From Rutpela maculata (Eukaryota > Arthropoda > Insecta > Coleoptera > Cerambycidae): 64,000 nucleotides of DNA. Positions 46,404-58,179 of the stretch are shown here, piece after piece. The stretch covers positions 26,424,234 to 26,488,233 of the forward strand of contig OW386293.2 of assembly GCA_936432065.2 (NCBI GenBank), written 5' to 3'. A model generated the notes under the pieces. It was given only the letters and a program-made list of their open reading frames with translations, ran no database searches and had not been told where the DNA came from. Position 1 is the first letter of the stretch. Each line of letters begins with the position of its first letter. A program made the position numbers and the translations under genes.

Positions 46404-48019
46404 CTATATAACAGCTTCGACATTATTTAAAGTCAAAAGCGGGCAGTAATCTTTCGAATGTAAAATTATGTATCGCAATGACACTTGCTATGTGCATTTT
46501 AACTAGTCTTTAACTCATTTACTACGGAATGCCGTAACCCGATACAAATAATATATTTTACGACTAACTTAATGCAGACAGGCACCCTTATAAGATAAAT
46601 TGAAAGTCCTTTGTAGATCAGTAACAGTCTAAAGAATATTAAGGCGGTTGCGGAGTTATTTCAGATATTTAATTGCATGAAGGAGCTGAGCAATTTAGCT
46701 CAACCTGTCGGCATTCTAACGCCATTTACGACAGATTTTAAATGACACGACAAGAAACTCATAACCCAACTATTAATTTATTCCGTGCAGCAGTTAATTA
46801 AAAACACTCCACTGATCAATTAAATAATTAACTCGTTAACCTCCACAATATTCTAGCACTTGCTCCATTACTTTAAGCTTTAACTCGGTAATGAAAAGCG
46901 AATTTTCTGTTTTGTTGTTTTATTCACTTTGTAACTTTCTGCGTCTGACGTTGATTTGTTGCGTTTACATTATTAGGGCCTATTGAACTTGACTTTGATC
47001 GGTTTGCATTCTATATTTTTTTTTCGAAGTACTGGAAGTCAGATGTTTATGTAAAGGACTGCTTGGAAGTTCGTCATAGGAACAAACTATCAAATTCATG
47101 CTTCTAACTTGTAATATGATTTTTATATCTTCTTCATTTTCATTTCCACAACGTCTTGGTAGGCATTTTCTAGTTGGCCTCCGTTTACTGTATGTGACGT
47201 CTAATAGCATCACGCCATATGTCGCGGTTGCCTGTCAGGAGTACGGTCTCACTAAATCTCCAACCCATCCGTTCCCTGGTATCATCTTGCCACTAACATC
47301 TCATTTTCCGTGAATCATTAACCGTGCTATATTATCATATTTCCGAATAATACACTGATATAAAGAAATATGGGGAAACAAGAGCGTTGGCAAGTGTGTT
47401 AATGTTATAGAACTTCACAAAATCAATCAAAAATGATAAAAAAAATTTCCAAACTACTATAAAATCCGATTATTCAGTTGCCAAAGACGTTATGTCGCCT
47501 CACGAGGTAGAGTTTTGGAAAGTTTGATGAAATTGGAGCTGAGAAAATATTTTCATGTTAATGTGGAGTGGAGTTTTTGAAAAGTTCGACCAGTTATAAC
47601 TTTAAATGAAATTGAGGTAAAATTTTGATATTTAAATATCTCATTAGCCCCATATATAACTTTAAACAAAATAGAAAAAATGAAACATTAAAATAAAATT
47701 ATTTTATATTATTTGATTTTATTTATAACAACGCAGAAATGCACTTGCCCCAAATATTGGTGCAAGTGCGGCATCGGCTAGTTTTAAAAATATATTCACT
47801 GTAGACAAATTACAGGGGAAAGTAGAATAGACTTTATTCTTTCATTTCGTTTTTAGTTTACTAAAATATCTCAATTTATTCGAAATTACATGAGACTGAA
47901 AAAACTAAATTCAGTGATATACAAGAGGAAGACAAATACAAAAAATCAAAAACTATATTGTGTAATGTCAAATTCAGCTGAAGTTCATAGGTTATAATAG
48001 ATTAACAGCATCCATTTAT
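46404..48019. other. No gene seen
   Basis: About 1.6 kb. A minus-strand stretch near 47190-47260 could be a LINE C-terminal remnant (reads RDIWRDAIRR) but is too short to call. The rest is AT-rich and featureless. Confidence 0.4.
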
Positions 48020-48215
48020 GGATAAATATAAGTACAGGTGGTGTTTCCTGTCATACTGTGTAAATAATACCACAAAATCACCAGAAAAACTGTTCTTAAG
48101 TGTTCCGATTATGAATGCTCAACGTAAAAATAAATGATTCAAAGCCCCAGACAATGTCCAAATCTTTTTATTGTGGAGAACATTTCAATGTCAAAGAAAA
48201 GAAAATTTGAAATGG
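48020..48215 (+). pseudogene. THAP zinc-finger relic, copy 2
   Basis: The plus strand reads FLSYCVNNTTKSPEKLFLSV then PIMNAQRKNK, a TGA, FKAPDNV and, after a +1 shift, SKSFYCGEHFNVKE. The C2CH pattern (YC ... CGEH) and the SPEKLFLSVP block are those of THAP domains. It is followed without the copy-1 insertion by a segment (48255-48350) shared with 44560-44665 and, inverted, with 26010-26115. Frame breaks make it non-functional. Most likely the 5' coding end of an old THAP-type transposon. Confidence 0.6.
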
Positions 48216-48802
48216 GTACTCATCACAAGAAAAGAAAAGAAATTACAGAAGTGTTCTAAGCATTTTATTTGTGCTATCTTAATGTAAGAATTCGATTTTT
48301 AACATGGGTTTATGTTGTAGGAAAAACGGCTGTATTACAAGACTAGTGTAGCGTCCTAGCTGTTACAAATATAAATTACCCGCCAAACTGGTGGATAAAG
48401 CAGAGTGTATTCTTAACGGCTCTTGATTAGAATGTCATTCGGTTTTTGACTTCCTAAAAAGTAGCTTTAAAGTATTTTATACAGTTTATGTAGGAATAAA
48501 GTGCAGTTGTTTTTGTTAGCTATTGATTACAATTATGAAGCTTCCGAGACGCCCTATACTAGGATGATTCATAAATTAAGAAAGGAAATTTAAAAACTCA
48601 ATGTTAAAAAACTATGAAACTAAAACTGTGAAAGTGGTCTAAACAGTCTAAACAGTCCGACATGGCTACGGAAGAGTTGATTTGTAGCTATAAATGTCCT
48701 TAGAATTATGGATATTAGATATTATAAGTACATGTTACAGACATTTCTTTGAATCTTTCGTAAGTTTCATGTTGACCTGTTTTATCAATGGATAATAAAT
48801 AA
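48216..48802. other. No gene seen
   Basis: AT-rich spacer up to the ATAA target duplication of the second Gypsy copy. Confidence 0.4.
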
Positions 48803-49203
48803 TGTGAATGTGAATTAATTCAGATGTATTTGCACCTACTCGAGAAAGAACCTACCAGAAGTTCTAGAGCGATGAAATCCGGAATTATCTAGAGAATGGT
48901 GGCGTCATCACAGAAAAATCGAGATCTGTCATTTTTAGGTATAAAAGACCGCATTCTCGGCGGGTAGTTCAGAAAGTATAGAAAAGTAGAAAGTTTTGAA
49001 TTGACAAGTGACAAGTGAGGTTAAGACTCCAAAGTGATAAACATTGTTATTTTTAGTCAGTAAAGTACATTTATGTTAATAATAGTATTGTGAAGTATCC
49101 AGTAAATTATTTAATAGAGTGTGTTAGTGGACATCTCTTGTTATAATTTTTGGAACACACGGAATTTGCAAGGGTGGTTTCCTAGACGTGGAAACACGTC
49201 ACA
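48803..49203 (+). repeat. Left LTR of the deleted Gypsy-A relative
   Basis: About 401 bp, starts TGTGAATG and ends CACGTCACA. TATAAAAG at 48940-48947. Followed by the tRNA-Leu-type PBS at 49207-49221. Confidence 0.85.
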
Positions 49204-49206
49204 AAT

Positions 49207-49221
49207 TGGTGTCAGAAGCGG
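49207..49221 (+). other. Primer-binding site, tRNA-Leu type
   Basis: TGGTGTCAGAAGCGG, the same as in Gypsy-A. Confidence 0.75.
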
Positions 49222-49649
49222 AATTTTATGACAAGAGGAGCTCTGAAGTTGTGCTGGAGGGTTCGAGAAGTATTCTCGAGGGTTAGTGCTAACACAGGGG
49301 ACTAATTTACTGGAGATTGTTCGAGGGTTATTTTCAAACAGGAAAATAGTGTTAAGTGCATTTTTGAGACATTGTAGAACATTTTATTAGAACATTAGTG
49401 TGATAATTAGATCCTTTGAACTGAGAAGTGATAGGGACAGTGAAAAAAAACTCATTTGTGTTAGTTAGTGCGTGAAAATTATTAGAACTTTTCTATTTGG
49501 ACATTAGTGGAGATTATTAAATTCTCTGGACTGGCTAGTGACAAAAGACTCTGGATAAGACTTTTTCGTGCTGTTTCAAGATTTTTCTGGAAGGTCCCAT
49601 TACCGATATTGACGTGACAGTTAAATTTATTTTATTTTAACATAATCGT

Positions 49650-51350
49650 ATGCCCGTAACAACAAGAAGTATGGCAGGAGAGAAACAAATACAGGAGCTA
49701 CTTGCAGAGTTTGCGGGGATGATGGCGCAGCAACGCCAGGAAGATAAAGAAGAGTAGGAGAAAAGACGTCAAGAGGAAAAAGAGGAACAAGAAAGACGAC
49801 GTCAAGAAGAAAAAACAGAACTGAGAAAAATTATAGAAGATCAAGAAAAGCGACGTCAGAAAGAAAAAGAGGATGAAGAAATAAGACGTCAGGAAGAAAA
49901 AGAGGATGAAGAAAGAAGACGTCAGAAAGAAAAAGAGGATGAAGAAGGAAGACGTCAAGAAGAGAAAGACGAATTCAGAAAAATTATGGAAGTCCAAGAA
50001 AGAAGACGTCAAGAAGAAAAAGAAGAGCAGGAAAGAAGACGTCAAGAGGAAGAAAAGCGGCGTCAAGACGAAAGAGAAGAGCAGGAAATAAGACGCCAAG
50101 AAGAAAAAGCCGAACTGTGAAAAATGATGGAGGACCTGAAGATACGACAGCAAGAGGAGAAAGATGAACTAGAAAGACGACATCAAGAGGAAAAAGAGGA
50201 GCAAGAAAAACGCCGGGAAGAATTAAAGAAAATTCTGAATGAACAAATGAAAATACAACAGGACGCTATCATTTCCACCACTGAGGAACTAAAGAAAGAA
50301 ATAAAAGATGATATGGGTAGCGTAAAGTCTGAAGTAGGTGAAGTCAAGGTTGAAGTTTCTGAAGTCAAGACGGAAGTCAGTCATGTAAAAGGGGAAGTAA
50401 GTGACATCAGAGGAAAAATGAGCGACTTCGAAGGAGAAATGGAGAGACTTAAACGACAATTGAGAGAAAAAGGAGGCCAGCTAGTAACATCATCGGGCCC
50501 TCGATTAAAACCTCCCTCCTTTGATGGCCAAAGCTCATGGACAACCTGCAAGAGACAATTCGAGGCAGCAGCATCGGCGAATAACTGGGATAACGAGGAA
50601 AAGGCTATGGCATTAGTTTTGGCGTTAAGGGGCCAGGCCTCAGAATTACTTCAGACTATCCCAGTGGAGAAACAAAGGGACTTTAAAGTCTTGGAAGCTG
50701 CATTGGACTTGAGATATGGCTACCAGCATCTCGCTCAAGTATACCAGGCTCAGCTAAAATCATGGACACAAAAAGCTGGGTAAAGTTTACAAGAATTCGA
50801 ATCTGCGATAGAGAGACTGGCACACCTGGCGTATACGAGTGCACCTAGAGAATTCCAGGAACAATTAGTCGTGGGGGCCTTTTTAGATGGCATAAGGGAC
50901 GAAGAAGTCAGGCGAGTTCTGAGACTGACGAGACACCAAAGTAGTTGCGAAGCTTTGGTACGTGCACTGGAAGTAGAAGCCGCTTATGGGGATACTCCAA
51001 GGTCGAGAGTGCGAGCTGTGACTCTCGAAGAATCGCAACAAGAAATGAACCAGAACCCCATGTTGACTGAGATGCAGAAAATGTTTACCAAATTATTCAA
51101 TAAACTGGATGACCTCGGAAAACAGGAAAAACAGCAAAACAAAGGAAGGCCGAGTGGTGGTATTAAATGTTACAACTGCGGCAAGGTGGGACATATGAAA
51201 CGAGACTGTCGACAGCAGAACCCGGAGAGTCAATTAAATGCTGTGAATCTTGAAGAGAAACAGGAAAACAGTACCAGTGGTTTGCTGACTAGGAGATGCA
51301 GTGCCCCCCAGAGAAATAAAGATTTCCCAGCTTCGAGGAATTTCGAATAG
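49650..51350 (+). pseudogene. gag: Gag with three in-frame stops
   Basis: One frame runs from the ATG at 49650 (start matched to Gypsy-A gag) to the stop at 51348-51350. It is broken by TAG (49755), TGA (50118) and TAA (50781), all single-codon changes with no frameshift. The N-terminal charged coiled coil is much longer than in Gypsy-A, occupying about 49740-50220 as repeats of an RRQEEKEE-like unit encoded by gacgtcaagaagaaaaag variants. The capsid part and one CCHC knuckle (CYNCGKVGHMKRDC) are preserved. After the GGAAAAC heptamer (51263-51269) the Gypsy-A stop is absent, so gag reads on for about 27 more codons. Non-functional as written. Confidence 0.85.
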
Positions 51351-52598
51351 TCTACTGTTACAAGGCTATGTGAATGGAAGAAAATGTCTGTTTACCATCG
51401 ACACAGGTACTACGTCATCAATGGTACGGCCAGAATTTATATCGGGTATAAAGATTACCAAGAGGCAAAATGAAGTGATCGTCCGGACAACTATGGGGGA
51501 CAGGGCTACGGTTCATGGAGAGGTAGACCTGGGTTTGCAGATTGGACAATTAAGGTTTGACCACAAGGTGATCGTGGCTGACATCACGGATGACTTCATT
51601 TTGGGGCTGGACATCATGGAACAGTATGGATTTATTGTTGACGTAGGAAAGCGAGTCTTAAGGATTGGGAACGAACAATTTATTCTGTCAAAAGTGAACG
51701 ACCAATGCGAGAAAACCAGGCTGTTGACGACGCAGGCAGTCAAAACTCGTGCATTATCCAGAAAACCAGACAAAGAAGATTGCAAGCGCTACCCTCAGGT
51801 GAGAAAATTGCCGAACATGGTTGAAGTCAACACTGTCAAGGTCGATCTTCCAGACAGTTGGTCAAAGAAAACTCTGAGGCAAGAGCAATTGCGAGATGTA
51901 GAAATCGGACCCATGTTGCGGGAACGCGTCCAGTATGGGAGGATGTTTCCAACAAAGAAGTGGGGCTGAAGGCTTTATGGTCACAATGGGATTCACTTAC
52001 GGTCGTAGACGGGCTTTTGAGGAGAGCATGGGAAAGCCCAGATGGGAAGCAGGTTGCCATGCGTCTAGTGATTCCCAGGTGTCGTGTACCAGAAGTACTC
52101 CAGGAAGCACATAATGAAACGTCCAGCAGACACTTCGGCATAAACAAGACATTGAGTAGAGCACGGGAACAGTTCTATTGGGTTAATAGTCGCCAGGATG
52201 TGGAGGCCTGGTGTCGCAAGTGTAAGAATTGTGCTGCCCGTGGGGAACCATTTTCCATGAGCAACTACAGAAATGGAAGTCGAGAACAGCCGAAGAATGA
52301 CCGAGAGCAGATGAACAAAACTAGTAACCGATTGAAGGCTCGTTATGATCAGAATGCCAATACAGGAGGATTCAAGGTGGGAGATCTGGTTTGGCTGTAC
52401 AACCCACAGCGGAAGGAATGGAGACCCCCGAAACTTCAACCTCCTTGGGATGGATCGTATACTGTTTTTACCCGAATTAATGATGTCGTTTATCGGATTC
52501 AACGAAGCAAAAAGTCCAAGATGAAGATCGTACATTTGGATAGACTGGCAAAATATACCGATGATTCCAATTTGCCTGACCGGGACGTTCAGGCTTAA
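51301..52598 (+). pseudogene. pol: Deleted Pol (protease and integrase ends only)
   Basis: Two overlapping frames. The first (51301-51969) has protease with DTG and ILGLD, then at about 51735 jumps straight to ALSRKPDKEDCK, the segment after RNase H in Gypsy-A. This loses about 565 residues including all RT and RNase H motifs. A frameshift near 51900-51960 leads to the second frame (51858-52598). That frame has the integrase HHCC region (with CRKCKNC), then a second deletion removing the D-D-E core, then the GPY-type C-terminus through DRDVQA. The stop overlaps the PPT, as in Gypsy-A. No catalytic enzyme other than protease could be made. Confidence 0.85.
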
Positions 52599-52609
52599 GG
52601 AGGGGGCAG
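52597..52609 (+). other. Polypurine tract
   Basis: AAGGAGGGGGCAG directly before the right LTR, identical to that of Gypsy-A. Confidence 0.85.
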
Positions 52610-53111
52610 TGTGATGTGTTGCAACTCCTTCAATTAATTCAGATGTATTTGCACCTACTCGAGAAAGAACCTACCAGAAGTTCTAGAGCGATGACATCCA
52701 GAATTATCTAGAGAATGGTGGCGTCATCACAGAAAAATCGAGATCTGTCATTTTTAGGTATAAAAGACCGCATTCTCGGCGGGTAGTTCAGAAAGTATGG
52801 AAAAGTAGAAAGTTTTGAATTGATAAGTGATAAGTGAGGTTAAGAGTCCAAAGTGATAACCATTGTTATTTTTAGTCAGTAAAGTACATTTAAGTTAATA
52901 ATACTTGAATTACATTGAATTAGGCAATGAAAAATGTATAGTGATGGAAATGTTTAAATTCCCAATTCATTCAATAAATTTATCTCTCTTAAAAATTGTG
53001 AAGTATCCAGTAAATTATTTAATAAAGTGTGTTAGTGGACATCTCTTGTTATAATTTTTGGAACCCACGGAATTTGCAAGGGTGGTTTCCTAGGGGTGGA
53101 AACACGTCACA
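52610..53111 (+). repeat. Right LTR of the deleted Gypsy-A relative
   Basis: About 502 bp, starts TGTGATGTG and ends CACGTCACA. Contains an extra ~91 bp (52904-52994) absent from the left LTR. Confidence 0.85.
52904..52994. other. 91-bp insertion in the right LTR
   Basis: Present between aataata and attgtgaagtatcc, which are nearly contiguous in the left LTR. Starts cttgaattacattgaatt. Source unknown. Confidence 0.7.
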
Positions 53112-53283
53112 ATAATTTCTTTAGTAGATATACTACTTATTTTGTTGTTTTCAGTTAGATATGCATGTATATAGTTAATAAGAGTAATAGATAAAATATA
53201 AAAAGGAAATATGTAATAAAATACAAAGTATAGTTAACAAATTGATCTACATGAAATAATAAAATACATATTAGACATATTAT

Positions 53284-53999
53284 ACAGGGTGTACCATTAA
53301 TAATAGGCCATAGTTCAAGGGTAGATTCTGTGGACCAATATATGAGTATATAACCAAATATGCTTTGGTAAATTTTTGCTGTGAAAAAGATACGGGGTGT
53401 CAAAATTGTAATTTTCTTTCTTTTTTGCAATATCTCAACTACCTCTTGACCGATCTTCTCCCAATTTGGTAAGCAAACATTTCTCAAGCTAAGAAACAAT
53501 AATAATTTATGTATTACATCACGCTAACCTGATGATGAATATTTCATCTCTTTTCTTTTTACGAAACGTAGTGGCACCTTTGACTAGAAAATCTCATGTA
53601 GGAGTAATTTCTACCTAAAAAAAAAAAAGGTACACTTGATAGAACTTAATAATTCCAACCGTTTTCGAGAAAACTGCCGCATAGTTCTCAAAAATTCTTT
53701 GAAATCAAACCCAATTTGAAAAGGAAAAATTGTATTTATTGAAAAGTGTGCTTTGGTGGCGTCTTAGTTCTGTCATTTACGTACAATATCATTAGTTTGA
53801 CATTTTGACAGAACTAAGACGTCACCAAAGCACACTTTTCAATAAATACAATTTTTCCTTTTCAAATTGGGTTTCTGAGATCTCTGCGGCAGTTTTCTCG
53901 AAAACAGTTGGAATTATCAAGTTCCATCAAGTGTACCTTTTGTACGTAGAAACGACTCCTGCATGAGATTTTCTAGTCAAAAGTGCCACTACGTTTCGT
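53284..53999. repeat. Near-perfect foldback hairpin
   Basis: Arms 53561-53775 and 53806-53999 pair closely around a 30-bp loop (53776-53805), with tips acgaaacgtagtggca and tgccactacgtttcgt. The preceding 53284-53560 begins acagggtgtaccatta, a start like those of MITEs and the 105-bp repeats here, and may belong to the same element. No coding content. Confidence 0.8.
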
Positions 54000-55239
54000 A
54001 GCTGTAATATACCTTGCAGCTTTTGTACTTTCAACCACTGCAATGCCAAAACGATCATGTCTCTTTTTAAAAATTCGCTGACTATAAATATATCTACCAC
54101 AAGTAGAATGTCAGAATTAGCTTTTACAAATATACTGCCTTAGTCGTTTTGAAAAAAACAATAACAGCAAACACTAATCACTACTAGCTAAACGTCAAAT
54201 TTAGTTTTGGCATGTGAGGTTATTTTCTTTGTTGTCAACAATGTCAACTTGTTTGTCTTCTTCTGTAAAAGTTCACATCTAACTACCGCTATGATATCAC
54301 TTCCGTTTTCATGGCACATTCAAATAGTTTAATAATTTTTTTGTTGCGCTTACAATTTTTCTTCCAAATTAAATATTAACACTTCTGCTATTATATTTCA
54401 CCATTATTGAAAATTCGTCAATAACCTATTTGTCAAGAATGTAATTTATTTGTCAGAGAATTGTAAATTTAATATAAAATAAAATATTTAATGCAGAAAT
54501 AAGAGCAATTTATATTAAACAGATATCTGAAAATTTAAATAATACGGATCTTCTTATATTCTGATATGCGAGATACGTTTTTCCAGCGATATTTGTGTAT
54601 GCTAAATAATTTCACTCATGATTTTGTATACGCAGAAGCTAACAGGAGGGTTTGCGAAATTTTCTCAATTCTCTCATTCCATATTCTCCATGCGTTATCG
54701 CTAGTGTTTCTGCTCCTCGTGTTCACTTTGGGAAGAACAAAGGAAACTTAGTTTAGTTAAAGCAAATTTAAACACTGCGGTTTGATACGACTTCTTGTTG
54801 AACTATGAGAGTTGTAGCTTCTTTAATAAATCTATCGCTAGTTATTATCAATTAACAAATGATAATAATTTCAGTTGTATAATGGTTACTTAATTATTTG
54901 TCATTTTATTGATGTAATAATAATTTACAAAATAATTCATTAATCTGTAAAATATTTCGTTTGTATAGACTAACAATTTACACCAACTAAATTGCAACTT
55001 CATATACAGGAGTTCCGTAGTTAAGTATTTCCTCTCAGATTGTGAAAATTTAAGTTTTCAGTTTCATCTACTTGTTTGTCTGCTGGCGCTATATATATAT
55101 ATATATAAAAAAAAAACTTTTTGATTAAGAAATATAATATTCGGCAGGTAGTTGACTCTATAGTAAAGGAAGAAACCTGATATACTTTCAGTGTAAAATA
55201 TAGACGGTGGACACTGGACACCCTAAAAAAATAATATTT
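54000..55239. other. No gene; TA microsatellite
   Basis: AT-rich. Contains a TA run at 55087-55107. The short frames at 54566-54751 and 55021-55221 are unrecognised. Confidence 0.45.
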
Positions 55240-55990
55240 CGCACGTAACTAACACAATTGCTATTGAAAGAGTCTGCTATACTTTCAGCGAAAAATATAC
55301 AGGGTAGTTACTCCAAAATAATTAATTAAGAAGCCACTTAAGAAAATAATTATTCTACTTCCACCATCCACGTATAGCAAAACTAAAAAAAAAAATTTTA
55401 TTTTGTTCAATCAAAAAAAATATGAAAAAAAATATACAGGGTGGTCACCCTAAAAAAAGTTAAGAAATGTGACGCAGCACTATAATATTTACAGATAAAA
55501 ATTTTTTAGATGTGATGGAGTACAATAATATTTCACATGCAGACAACACAACTAGCAAACAAGAAAAATATGAAAAAAATATGCAGGGTGGTTTCACAAA
55601 ATTAAAAAAAAGATGTGACGGAGGACGATAATATTTCGCGTGCAGCTAATACAACTCTCAAAGAAATAATTTAAAAGATATACAGATTGATCGCCCTGAA
55701 AAAATAATAAAAACATGTGGCGGTGGACGATAATATTTGGCATGTAGTTAACACAACTGTTAAGAAGCAAAATATGAAAAATATCCTCTAAAAAATTATG
55801 AAAAATGTGAATTATAATATTTCGCATGTAGTTAACACAACTGTCATAGAAGAGAAATATGAGAAATATACAAGGAGGTCATTATGAAACATAATTGTGT
55901 TGGATATAATATTTGGACTGAAGTTGATAGAATTACAGAGGAATAAATCTGAGATACTTTTAATGGAACGGCAGAAAAAAATAATATTTG
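55240..55990 (-). repeat. Degenerate ~105-bp tandem array, inverted
   Basis: About seven imperfect units reading, on this strand, tatacagggtggtcaccct, aaatgtgacggaggacgata, atatttcgcatgtagttaac and acaactgtcaaagaag. Reverse orientation of the 27290-27900 family. Confidence 0.75.
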
Positions 55991-56501
55991 AATGCAAACT
56001 GTGCATTTTTAATGAAGCTGTGCGCCAGAGATAGAAGTTTTGGGTAAATACGTTTCCTGATTTTTTAATTTTGAATTCAGATCCGCAATCGGCAAACTGA
56101 AAAACATAAATAATCTATATTTTAAAAATAGATCGGCAGTAATTTTTTAAATATTCAGTTTTTCGATTTTGGGGCCGGAAACTGAAAAGTTACCTTTTAC
56201 TATAAAAATCACCCATAAAAAATGATCATTAGATGTGACAAACTTTATAAAGGCATCTTCTTCACTCCTATAACTTCAACGTCTGTTGAATTGTAATTTT
56301 TTTAGAATTATTCATGTTTTCACGGTATTGGGAAGCCACATTGAATTCGCCATCTTGAATTTTTCAGTTGTTGACCTCAAATTCTAAATCAGCAATCTGA
56401 AAAACCTAAGAAGTTGTACTTTTCCTTAACTAATTTAATAAATTGTGAAAGCTGTTTTAATAGCATTTTTTTCTTAATATGAATTATCTAAACAGGACAA
56501 T
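55991..56501. other. Local duplication, no gene
   Basis: A block like tcaaattctaaatcagcaatctg near 56375 echoes ttgaattcagatccgcaatcg near 56072, each followed by gaaaaac.ta. No coding frame. Confidence 0.4.
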
Positions 56502-58033
56502 ACTCCACAGGGTGCCATTTGGCATGGTTGGTCCTTACAATAAAGAGGTTCAGTTTCGATTAGGACGCGTTCCTTTAGGAACCAAGAAGGCAGCCATTTT
56601 TTTTTAATTCAATTACAATCGCTGTTATTGGTTCAAAATTTTGGAGTATGATCTCTGGTTAATGTACATCTGGCGAATAGCAAGACGGTGTCTATTTTCC
56701 ACTAGAAGCAATGTGGCCGCTATATTTGGATCAAATACATTGTACAATCTAATATTTCCAAACTGAATATGTTGGGTATGGTGTTCGGCTGCCTTGTGCA
56801 TCCTGAACGCAAACATGAATTCCTTTTTCTCATAGGAAGCTACAAAAAACTACAAATTGCTTTATTTTAAAAAGTTAAATTTTATATGTACCTATTATAA
56901 TTTTAAACTTTTTTTTTATGTTCGTACTTCGAGCAATTTTTTTGCGGTATCTCAACTCCACAGGATGCCATTTGGCATGGTTATTCCTTACTCTAAGGAG
57001 ATTCGTTTTCGATTAGGACGATTAGGACGAGATAATCTTTTTCAATCAATTTTAACTTCGAACCCGGATTCAGCAGGTCAAATTACATAAGGATATACTG
57101 GTATAGTCGGCCAAACAGACCACTTTGTTTTTGTTTTGGCGGTGTTTTTTGGGGTAGGGTGTGAAATACGAGCCAATCTGACAATTCTGACTTCGGATTT
57201 GGTTTCAGCAGGTCCAAATACATAAGAATACACTTGTCTGGTCCGCCACTTGTAGGGGTGTTTCTCGGGTTGAAAAACGAGCTAATCTGTCAATTCTACT
57301 TCGAATCCGAAATCAGCAGGTCAAAATACATAAGGATACATTGGTATAGTTCGCCGGACAGACCACTTTGGTTTTGTTTTGGGGGTGTTTTTTGGGGTTG
57401 GGGGTGAAAAACCAGCCAATCTGACAATTCTGACTACGGATTCAATTTGAGCAGGTCCAAATACATAAGAATACACTGGTCTGGTCCGCCGGACAGACCA
57501 TTTTTTTTTGAGAGGTGTTTTTTGGGGTTGGGAGTGAAAAACGAACCAATCTCATAATTCTGACTTCAGATTCAGTTTTAGCGGGTCCAAATACATACGG
57601 ATACACTAGTTTGGTCCGCCGGACAGACCACTTTTTTTTGTGGGGCTGTGTTATTAATATTAGTTGTCTAATAGTGTGTATATACTATTAACTTGACCTA
57701 ACAGGAAATAAGAACTGCAAATCAGTGATCAGGGAGTAACAAAAAACTCAACTTTTTCAAGAGTAAAATATTTGATCATTTTACATTTTCAGCATCTTAA
57801 TATAAAATATGTCTTTTATATTGCTTTCTAGTGGAAAATGGACACCGTATTCGTATTCGCCAGATGTAATTTAACCAGAGATCATACTCCAAACGTTGCG
57901 CCAATATGAGCGATTGTAATTACTTTTTCTGAATGGCCGCCATCTCAGTTTCTAGAAAATTGTTGACACCCCAACTGAAAATGAATCTCGTTGGACTAAG
58001 AAATAACTTCCCAAATGGCATCCTGTGGAGTTG
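56502..58033. mobile_element. Foldback element FB-4 with minisatellite core
   Basis: Arms 56502-56715 and 57832-58033 pair (actccacagggtgcc and ggcatcctgtggagt tips; accgtcttgc-like and gcgaatag/cgccagatgta blocks inside). A third copy of the tip lies internally at 56950-57040, next to the five-unit minisatellite 57058-57655. The minisatellite is the family also found at 1191 and 32795 without these arms. No coding frame. Confidence 0.75.
57058..57655 (+). repeat. ttcagcgggtc minisatellite, about five units
   Basis: Units begin near 57060, 57188, 57297, 57430 and 57560; period about 110-130 bp. Each has acataagRatacactRg and ggtccgccggacagaccac. Ends at tttttttgtggggctgtgt. Confidence 0.85.
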
Positions 58034-58179
58034 AGATGTTGTAATGAAGCGTATTTTCAACCCGAATAAACCATATGTATTTTCCATAAATAAATATGTT
58101 TCTGCTGAATTATTTAATAAAAATTACCAGGCTGTGAAATACAATTATATCACCGCATAAACTAATAGGCCTCCACTAG

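Larger units (their letters stand above)
48799..53115 (+). mobile_element. Internally deleted Gypsy-A relative
   Basis: The element is 48803-53111, flanked by ATAA. Order: left LTR, PBS, leader, gag with stops, protease, a deletion fusing protease to the post-RNase H linker, a partial integrase and a GPY-type end, then PPT and right LTR. Reverse transcriptase, RNase H and the integrase catalytic core are missing, so it could move only with help. The LTRs differ from each other (indels and substitutions), so it is older than the copy at 13429. Confidence 0.92.

Noticed and set aside
47190..47260. Possible LINE C-terminal remnant (RDIWRDAIRR on the minus strand)
   Set aside because: Ten residues only, with stops on both sides; too short to support.
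49698..50153. 151-aa minus frame rich in Phe and Leu
   Set aside because: Antisense shadow of the Gag coiled-coil repeats.
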